From Ereboglobus sp. PH5-10 (GTDB lineage: Bacteria; Verrucomicrobiota; Verrucomicrobiia; Opitutales; Opitutaceae): a DNA stretch of 64,000 bases. The translations under genes and the position numbers were made by a program. Shown here piece by piece: positions 59,036-64,000 of the stretch. Under the pieces are notes generated by a model. That model was not told the origin of the DNA. It saw nothing but the letters and a program-made list of their open reading frames with translations, and did no database searches. Each line of letters begins with the position of its first letter. Within the stretch, counting starts at the first letter, position 1. The stretch lies in assembly GCF_029504735.1 (NCBI RefSeq), contig NZ_JAQFIP010000004.1:62001-126000 (forward strand), read 5' to 3'.

Positions 59036-61252
59036 ATGATCGCTCGCGGCAAAACCCCGTGCTTGCACGCCGGCCCGCGTCTCACTTTGCTCCCGCGAAT
59101 CGTGATTCGTCGCCTTTTCGCCATTTTTATTCTCACCCTGCCGCCGCTCTGCGTTTTTGCGGACGGCACGGCGACGGTGTCACGCACGGCGTCCGCGCTC
59201 GCGCGCGAGTTTGCTTTTCAGGATTTCGAATTCACCGCGGGCAATGTGCGCACTGATCGCGCGACGCGCGACATCGTTTACACCGGCGACGCCCGTTTCA
59301 CCCAGGGCATCGCGCTCCTCACCGCCGACGAGCTGCGCTACAACCGCGCGGGCAACACCGCCGTCGCGCGCGGCCGTGTCGTTTTCACGCGCGGCCCCAT
59401 GCGCATGCTGGCCGACGAGCTCGTCTACAACATCGCCGACGGCACGTTCTCCGTCGAGGCGCCCCGGCTCGGCGAGTTTCCCTACTACATTTCGGGCGCG
59501 AGGGCGTCCGGCTCCGCGCAGGCCGTCACGCTCACGGAGGCCACCGTATCGTATCAGGAACCCGGCGTCTTTGTCCCGCAGCTCGGCGCCGGCTCGCTCA
59601 CCTACACAAGCGGGCCCGACCAGCGTATCCACACATCGAATACACGCATCGGCATCGGCGCGGTTCCCGTCATCAAGCTGCCTCGCCTTTCGCAGGGCGT
59701 AGGAGGGAATTCCTTCATCGGCAACACCAGCGGCAGGATCGGTTATCGCGGCAACCTCGGCGCGTTCCTCGACCTTGGCACGCTTGTGCCCGTCGCCGAC
59801 GGACTCCGGCTCGGCGGCAATGTCGGTTACTACACCAAGCGCGGCGTCCTTTTCGGCCCCGCCGCCGCCTACGACATCGCAACGCCCGGCGGCGGGCGCA
59901 TGACCGGTTCGCTCAACACCGGCTACATCCACGACAACGGCAACCGCCTCACAGACATCCTCGACCGCCCCGTGCCGGCCGACCGGGGATTCGTCACGTG
60001 GCGGCACAGCCAGGGCGTCACCCCCAACCTGCGTGTTTTTGGCGAGATAAACTACTGGAGCGATTCCGAGATCATTCGCGATTTCAGGCGCAACGAGTTC
60101 TATCCCGTGCAGCAGCCGGACAATTTTCTCGAGGCCGACTATGCGCGCGACAACTTCATCATTTCCGTCTTCGCCCGCGCGCAGCTCAATTCCTACTACC
60201 CCGTCCAGCAACGCCTTCCCGAAGTCCGCTTCGACCTCCTCCCCTCCCTCATCGGCGTGCAGGGGATTTATCAAAAAGGCCAGGCCAGCGCCGCCTCGCT
60301 CACCGACGACTCGCCGCTTTATCTGCCCGCGAGCATCGACAGCAACCGCCTCGACGCCTACTACGCGCTCTACCGCCCCGTCGCCTACAAGGACATCGCC
60401 ACGCTCACCCCCGTGTTCGGCGCGCGCGTCACCCACTATGCCGACGCCAACGGCAAAAAAGACTACACTCGCTACCTCGGCGAAATCGGCTTCGACGCCA
60501 CGCTCCGCGCCGCCGGCACTTTCGATTACAAAAACGAAAAATGGGGCATCGACGGCCTCCGCCACCTCGTCACGCCGCGTCTCTCCTACCGCTACATCCC
60601 GAAAGCCGACAAGGGCTCGGCCTATATTCCGCCCGTTGACGACCAATCTTTCTCCACCTACCTCCAGCCTCTCGGCCTCGGCGAGATTCGCAACATCGAC
60701 CAAATCAGCTCCACGAACACCTTCCGCATCGGCCTCGACAACACACTCCAGACCCGCGACAAGGAATACGGCTCGCGCGACCTCGCCATGCTCAACCTCG
60801 CCGCCGATTTTCGCCTCGACCGCACCGCGCCCGACGGCGAGCACGACCTCTCCGCCATCCATGCCGAACTCGCGCTCATGCCCGCGCCGTGGCTCCGTTT
60901 CAACCTCTACCAAAGTTTCACCCCGCAGGATTTCACACTCCGCGAAATCAACACCGGTTTCTCAATCAACGACGGCTCGCTCTGGTCCGCCGGCCTGTCC
61001 ACGCACTATCTGAAAGGCCAGATCAACGAATACATTGCCGAGGGCCGCTACCGCCTCAACGAAACCTACCAGGCCTACGCGCGCCTGCGCTACGACGCGC
61101 GCGAGCATCGCTTCAACGAACGCAGCTTCGGCATCATCCAAAAACTCGGCCACAACCTCTGGACGATTCGCTACGGCATCTCGCTCTACGAAGGCCAGGC
61201 CCGCGAAAGCAAATTCGGCTTTAGCATCGAGGTTCGCCTCATGAATTTTTGA
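59036..61252 (+). CDS. lptD: LPS-assembly protein LptD (OstA-like)
   Basis: LptD inserts lipopolysaccharide into the outer leaflet. The 738-residue protein has a signal peptide (residues about 25-42, FAIFILTLPPLCVFA, after a longer basic N-terminus), an OstA-type jelly-roll domain (residues about 65-170: IVYTGDARFTQGIALLTADE, LRYNRAGNTAVARGRVVF) and a large beta-barrel C-terminal domain ending SIEVRLMNF with a terminal Phe. Conserved barrel parts include LPEVRFDLLPSLIGVQ and VTPRLSYRYIP. It implies a full LPS pathway and diderm envelope. It overlaps none of its neighbours; its frame opens upstream at 58799 but the start at 59036 fits. Confidence 0.86.
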   Translation: MIARGKTPCLHAGPRLTLLPRIVIRRLFAIFILTLPPLCVFADGTATVSRTASALAREFAFQDFEFTAGNVRTDRATRDIVYTGDARFTQGIALLTADELRYNRAGNTAVARGRVVFTRGPMRMLADELVYNIADGTFSVEAPRLGEFPYYISGARASGSAQAVTLTEATVSYQEPGVFVPQLGAGSLTYTSGPDQRIHTSNTRIGIGAVPVIKLPRLSQGVGGNSFIGNTSGRIGYRGNLGAFLDLGTLVPVADGLRLGGNVGYYTKRGVLFGPAAAYDIATPGGGRMTGSLNTGYIHDNGNRLTDILDRPVPADRGFVTWRHSQGVTPNLRVFGEINYWSDSEIIRDFRRNEFYPVQQPDNFLEADYARDNFIISVFARAQLNSYYPVQQRLPEVRFDLLPSLIGVQGIYQKGQASAASLTDDSPLYLPASIDSNRLDAYYALYRPVAYKDIATLTPVFGARVTHYADANGKKDYTRYLGEIGFDATLRAAGTFDYKNEKWGIDGLRHLVTPRLSYRYIPKADKGSAYIPPVDDQSFSTYLQPLGLGEIRNIDQISSTNTFRIGLDNTLQTRDKEYGSRDLAMLNLAADFRLDRTAPDGEHDLSAIHAELALMPAPWLRFNLYQSFTPQDFTLREINTGFSINDGSLWSAGLSTHYLKGQINEYIAEGRYRLNETYQAYARLRYDAREHRFNERSFGIIQKLGHNLWTIRYGISLYEGQARESKFGFSIEVRLMNF

Positions 61253-61254
61253 GA

Positions 61255-61282
61255 AATTACGAATTACCAATTACAAATTACT
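61255..61282. repeat. Four heptamer repeats AATTACG after lptD
   Basis: Units AATTACG, AATTACC, AATTACA and AATTACT begin three bases after the lptD stop. They are complementary to the repeats at 61338-61372, so the two sets can form a long hairpin between lptD and rsmB. Confidence 0.8.
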
Positions 61283-61337
61283 AATGGAAAACACCCATGC
61301 GCCCGAAGCACGGCACACCCACCCGACGCGTCATTCA

Positions 61338-61372
61338 TAATTAGTAATCAGTCATTAGTAATCCGTAATTAA
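61338..61372. repeat. Five heptamer repeats TAATTAG-type before rsmB
   Basis: Units TAATTAG, TAATCAG, TCATTAG, TAATCCG and TAATTAA end seven bases before the rsmB ATG (61380). They replace any Shine-Dalgarno sequence. Confidence 0.8.
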
Positions 61373-61379
61373 CACCCCC

Positions 61380-62621
61380 ATGTCGCGCGCCGAAAACCAG
61401 CTACGCACCTTTGAAACACTTTGGGACGAAATCCGCCCCCACATCCGCACCGATCGCAACCTCCCCGCGCGCATCCAGCAACGCCTCGCCAAGGAAAAAC
61501 GCTTCGGCTCCCGCGACCGCCGCCTCTATCGCGAGCTCATCTACACCGCGCTGCGCCACCTGCCCTGGCTCGAAACCCAAAACACCCACGCCAGCCCGTC
61601 CTTCATTCCGCATTCCGAACTCCGCATTTCGCATTTGGCTCTCTGGCTCGCCCCCGACACCCCCGGCACGCTTCCCCTCAAACAGCAACTCCTCGCCAAC
61701 TTTCCGCCCGCGCCCGCCACCATCGCCGAACGCGCCGCGCTCCTCGGCGAGCAACCCGCCGCGCTTCTCCCCGCGTGGTTTCGCGAGCATTGTCCGGCGG
61801 CCTTCGAGCCGCCCAACATCGACGCGCTCCACACGCGCGCCCCGCTCTGGCTCCGCCTGCAAACCGACGACCCCGCGCCCGTCTTTGCCGAGTTCACCGC
61901 GCGCGGCTGGACATGGCGCGCCTCGCCCGTCCTCCCCGACGCCATCGAACTCCAAGCCGCCAACGACCCCGACCTCACAAAAACCGAGGCCCACCAACGC
62001 GGCCTTTTCGAAATCCAGGACCTCGGCTCGCAACTCATCCTGCCGACCGCGCTCGCATCTTTCAGCCCTTCAGCCCTTCAGTCCTTCAGCCTTTTTCTCG
62101 ACGCTTGCGCCGGCGCCGGCGGCAAGACGCTCCAACTCGCGCGCCTCTTCCCCAACGCACAAATCGACGCCACCGACCCGCGCCCTGACGCCCTCGCTGA
62201 ACTCAAAACCCGCGCCGCCCGCGCAAACATAAAAAACATCCGCATCGTCCCCCAACCCACGCTTGCGTCCGGCAATCCAAAATCCCACGACGTAGTCGTA
62301 GTGGACGCCCCTTGCAGCGGCACCGGCACATGGCGTCGCGCCCCGCACCTCAAATACACGACCACCGAGGCGACCATCCGCGACGCCGCCGCGCTCCAGC
62401 AAAAAATTTTCCGCCGCCACGCGCCGCTCGTCCGCGACGGCGGCTTGCTCATCTACGCCACCTGCTCGCTCAGCCGCCGCGAAAACGAGGACGTTGTCGC
62501 CGCCTTCCTCGCCGATCCCGCGCACGCCGATTTCACACTCGTGCGGCAAACCACCATTCTCCCCGCCGAGCACAACACCGACGGCTTTTTCACCGCCACG
62601 CTCCGTCGCGGCTCGATTTAA
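61380..62621 (+). CDS. rsmB: 16S rRNA (cytosine-C5) methyltransferase RsmB, interrupted by repeats
   Basis: RsmB methylates C967 of 16S rRNA. The 413-residue protein has the NOP2/Sun methyltransferase motifs: FLDACAGAGGKTLQLARLF (SAM loop), VVVDAPCSGTGTWRRAPHL (PC motif with the release Cys) and LIYATCSLSRRENEDVVAAF (TC motif with the catalytic Cys). Two parts of the coding frame are made of tandem repeats: residues about 75-87 (heptamers, FIPHSELRISHL region) and about 227-238 (octamers, SFSPSALQSFSLF). Both leave the frame open and lie outside the catalytic motifs. They look like insertions into loops. Confidence 0.9.
   Translation: MSRAENQLRTFETLWDEIRPHIRTDRNLPARIQQRLAKEKRFGSRDRRLYRELIYTALRHLPWLETQNTHASPSFIPHSELRISHLALWLAPDTPGTLPLKQQLLANFPPAPATIAERAALLGEQPAALLPAWFREHCPAAFEPPNIDALHTRAPLWLRLQTDDPAPVFAEFTARGWTWRASPVLPDAIELQAANDPDLTKTEAHQRGLFEIQDLGSQLILPTALASFSPSALQSFSLFLDACAGAGGKTLQLARLFPNAQIDATDPRPDALAELKTRAARANIKNIRIVPQPTLASGNPKSHDVVVVDAPCSGTGTWRRAPHLKYTTTEATIRDAAALQQKIFRRHAPLVRDGGLLIYATCSLSRRENEDVVAAFLADPAHADFTLVRQTTILPAEHNTDGFFTATLRRGSI
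61604..61638. repeat. Five heptamer repeats CATTCCG inside rsmB
   Basis: Units CATTCCG, CATTCCG, AACTCCG, CATTTCG and CATTTGG. They are the reverse complement family of the repeats at 34621-34648. They encode residues about 75-87 of RsmB. Confidence 0.85.
62061..62092. repeat. Four octamer repeats TTCAGCCC inside rsmB
   Basis: Units TTCAGCCC, TTCAGCCC, TTCAGTCC and TTCAGCCT. They match the repeats at 40462-40493. They encode a Ser/Phe-rich loop just before the SAM motif. Confidence 0.85.
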
Positions 62622-62670
62622 GTCGACTTAAACCGCCGCTCAAAAAAACATACGCGCCTTTTCTCCGTCC

Positions 62671-63321
62671 GTGAACAACGACCAGACAGACACCGCAACC
62701 ACACACATCGCCGTCATCGACAACGGCATTTGCAACCTGCGCAGCGTCACCAAGGCGATCGAGGCCGTTGGCGCCGCCACACACGTCATACGCACGCCCG
62801 CCGAGCTGCCCGCCGCGGCCACCGGGCTTGTCCTGCCCGGCGTCGGCGCGCTCCGCGATTGCGTCGCCTCGCTGCAAGCCAGCGGCCTCGCCGGCACCGT
62901 GCGCGAGTGGATCGCCGCCGACCGCCCCTTCCTCGGTGTGTGCCTCGGCATGCAGGCGCTCTTCGAATATTCCGAGGAAGGCGACACGCGCGGCCTCGGC
63001 ATTCTCCCCGGCAAAGTCGTCCGCTTCGAGCTTCCGCCCGAATACAAAATCCCGCACATGGGCTGGAACACCGTGCGCTTCACGCAACCCGACTCCCCCC
63101 TCGCCGCCGGGCTCAAGCCCGAGGGCGAGGCGTTTTATTTCGTGCACAGCTACCACTGCGCGCCCGCCGATCCCTCGGTCGTGCTCGCCACCAGCGATTA
63201 CGGCGGCGCGTTCACCGCGGCAATCGCGCGCGGCAACTGCCACGCCACGCAATTCCACCCCGAAAAAAGCCAGGCGCGCGGCCTGCAAATCTACCGCAAC
63301 TTCGTGAAAATATCCCGCTGA
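62671..63321 (+). CDS. hisH: Imidazole glycerol phosphate synthase, glutaminase subunit HisH
   Basis: HisH supplies ammonia to HisF in histidine and AICAR synthesis. The 216-residue class I glutaminase has the Cys in FLGVCLGMQALFEYSE and the His/Glu in CHATQFHPEKSQARGL, plus IDNGICNLRSVTKAI and VLPGVGALRDC. It starts at a GTG (62671); no better ATG is near. hisF and hisA are not adjacent; hisCB lies 48 kb away. It follows rsmB after 49 bases and may share its transcript. Confidence 0.95.
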   Translation: MNNDQTDTATTHIAVIDNGICNLRSVTKAIEAVGAATHVIRTPAELPAAATGLVLPGVGALRDCVASLQASGLAGTVREWIAADRPFLGVCLGMQALFEYSEEGDTRGLGILPGKVVRFELPPEYKIPHMGWNTVRFTQPDSPLAAGLKPEGEAFYFVHSYHCAPADPSVVLATSDYGGAFTAAIARGNCHATQFHPEKSQARGLQIYRNFVKISR

Positions 63322-63328
63322 ACGAATT

Positions 63329-63356
63329 TTCGATTCTCGATTTTCGATTTTCGATT
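63329..63356. repeat. Four heptamer repeats TTCGATT after hisH
   Basis: Units TTCGATT, CTCGATT, TTCGATT and TTCGATT. They are complementary to AATCGAA units at 63398-63411 and 63442-63462, so the gap between hisH and the next gene can form a large hairpin. Confidence 0.8.
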
Positions 63357-63441
63357 GCGCGCTACCGCGCGGCGCCGAATTCGAAAACGGAGCGGAAGCT
63401 CCCAATCGAAAATCGTTTCGAGCGCCAGCGACAGTCTGCCA

Positions 63442-63462
63442 AATCCAAAATCGAAAATTCCC
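63442..63462. repeat. Heptamer repeats before the SpoU-type gene
   Basis: Units AATCCAA, AATCGAA and AATTCCC end six bases before the ATG at 63469. Confidence 0.75.
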
Positions 63463-63468
63463 ACCCCC

Positions 63469-64000
63469 ATGCTCTTCAAAACCGACATCGCCCGCATTCG
63501 CTCGCTCCGCGAAAAAAAACATCGCGAGGCGCTCGGCCTTTTTGTCGTTGAGGGCGAAAAAGTCATCGCCGAACTCCTCCGCGAAAAATTCCCCTTCCTG
63601 GAAATCTACGCCACGCCAGACTCGACGCTCGCCCAAAACGCGACACCCGTCACCGAGGCCGAAATGGCGCGCATCAGCCACTACCCGACACCGGGCACCG
63701 CGCTCGCCGTCGGCCCGATCGCGCGCCCCGCGCTCGCCGACAACGAGCTCGCGCGCGGACTCACACTCGCGCTCGACGACATCCAGGACCCCGGCAACGT
63801 CGGCACGCTCCTGCGCATCGCGGACTGGTTCGCCTTCGACCGCGTCGTCTGCTCGCCCGGGTGCGCCGATCTTTTTTCGCAAAAAGTCATCAACGCCAGC
63901 ATGGGCTCCTTCGCGCGCGTGCGCGCCGTCGCCACTCCGATCGCCCCCGTTCTCATCGAGGCCGCGCAAGCAGACACGCCCGTTCTCGGCTGCGATCTCG
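63469..64000 (+). CDS. TrmH/SpoU-family RNA 2'-O-methyltransferase (3' end missing)
   Basis: The gene runs off the right edge after 177 codons. The N-terminal part IRSLREKKHREALGLFVVEG is the SpoU-substrate-binding domain start (RxxxxxxFxVEG). The following TLALDDIQDPGNVGTLLRIA is SPOUT motif 1, where NxGTxxR contributes to the active site. The other SPOUT motifs lie past the edge. These enzymes methylate ribose 2'-OH of rRNA or tRNA. It begins at ATG 63469 after heptamer repeats, 147 bases past hisH. Confidence 0.9.
   Translation, partial: MLFKTDIARIRSLREKKHREALGLFVVEGEKVIAELLREKFPFLEIYATPDSTLAQNATPVTEAEMARISHYPTPGTALAVGPIARPALADNELARGLTLALDDIQDPGNVGTLLRIADWFAFDRVVCSPGCADLFSQKVINASMGSFARVRAVATPIAPVLIEAAQADTPVLGCDL

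Overview
The window is a GC-rich, densely packed bacterial chromosome segment, most likely from the verrucomicrobial family Opitutaceae. Three things point there: an LptD homologue, which implies an LPS-bearing diderm; a small protein of the Verrucomicrobia/Planctomycetes-restricted TIGR04138 type (11148-11588); and a rich load of short palindromes and heptamer repeats. The family call comes from gene content and style, not from a database search. No phage, transposase, CRISPR array or rRNA operon was seen.

Layout. 1-11.6 kb: a truncated membrane protein, ribF, folC, a LemA protein, a sugar-isomerase-like TIM barrel, a TerB-like protein, a secreted beta-helix protein, rlmN, a large M16 peptidase and the TIGR04138 protein. 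11.7-18.7 kb: tRNA-Arg(ACG), the SRP RNA (minus strand), hemL, hisC-hisB, a HAD phosphatase, galK, tRNA-Ser(GGA) and recF. 18.8-27.3 kb: a carbohydrate locus in which a LacI regulator and a rhamnulokinase-like kinase diverge from a secreted FG-GAP protein, a DapA/NanA-family aldolase, a sialidase-like beta-propeller and a sodium:solute symporter. 27.4-33.4 kb: an ECF sigma factor with a membrane VWA protein carrying an anti-sigma-like N-terminus and a TonB-plug-like segment, then a ClC antiporter and nadB. 33.4-45.2 kb: an ABC exporter pair, a YrbL-like kinase fold, a LytS/LytTR two-component pair, an outer-membrane barrel, an S1/P1-like nuclease, an HD phosphohydrolase, a YeiH transporter, a fucose-isomerase-like protein and a DUF2238 membrane protein. 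45.3-48.9 kb: rpmF-plsX-fabH and a BamD-like TPR protein. 49.3-53.9 kb: the protein-arginine-phosphorylation/proteolysis set mcsA-mcsB-(small lipoprotein)-clpC. 54-64 kb: small AT-richer orphans, a secreted PHP protein, thymidine phosphorylase, an unknown exported protein, lptD, rsmB, hisH and a truncated SpoU-type RNA methyltransferase.

Most genes are housekeeping and are single or in pairs; the histidine genes are scattered. Three groups work as units: the LacI-controlled sugar locus with TTTAGC operator half-sites between its divergent arms, the McsA-McsB-ClpC system with a palindrome over its promoter, and the sigma factor/VWA pair.

The most unusual overall signal is repetitive. Heptamer and octamer tandem repeats sit directly in front of start codons and twice inside rsmB, and long perfect palindromes recur between genes and once, in frame, inside recF. 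Canonical Shine-Dalgarno sequences are rare across the window.
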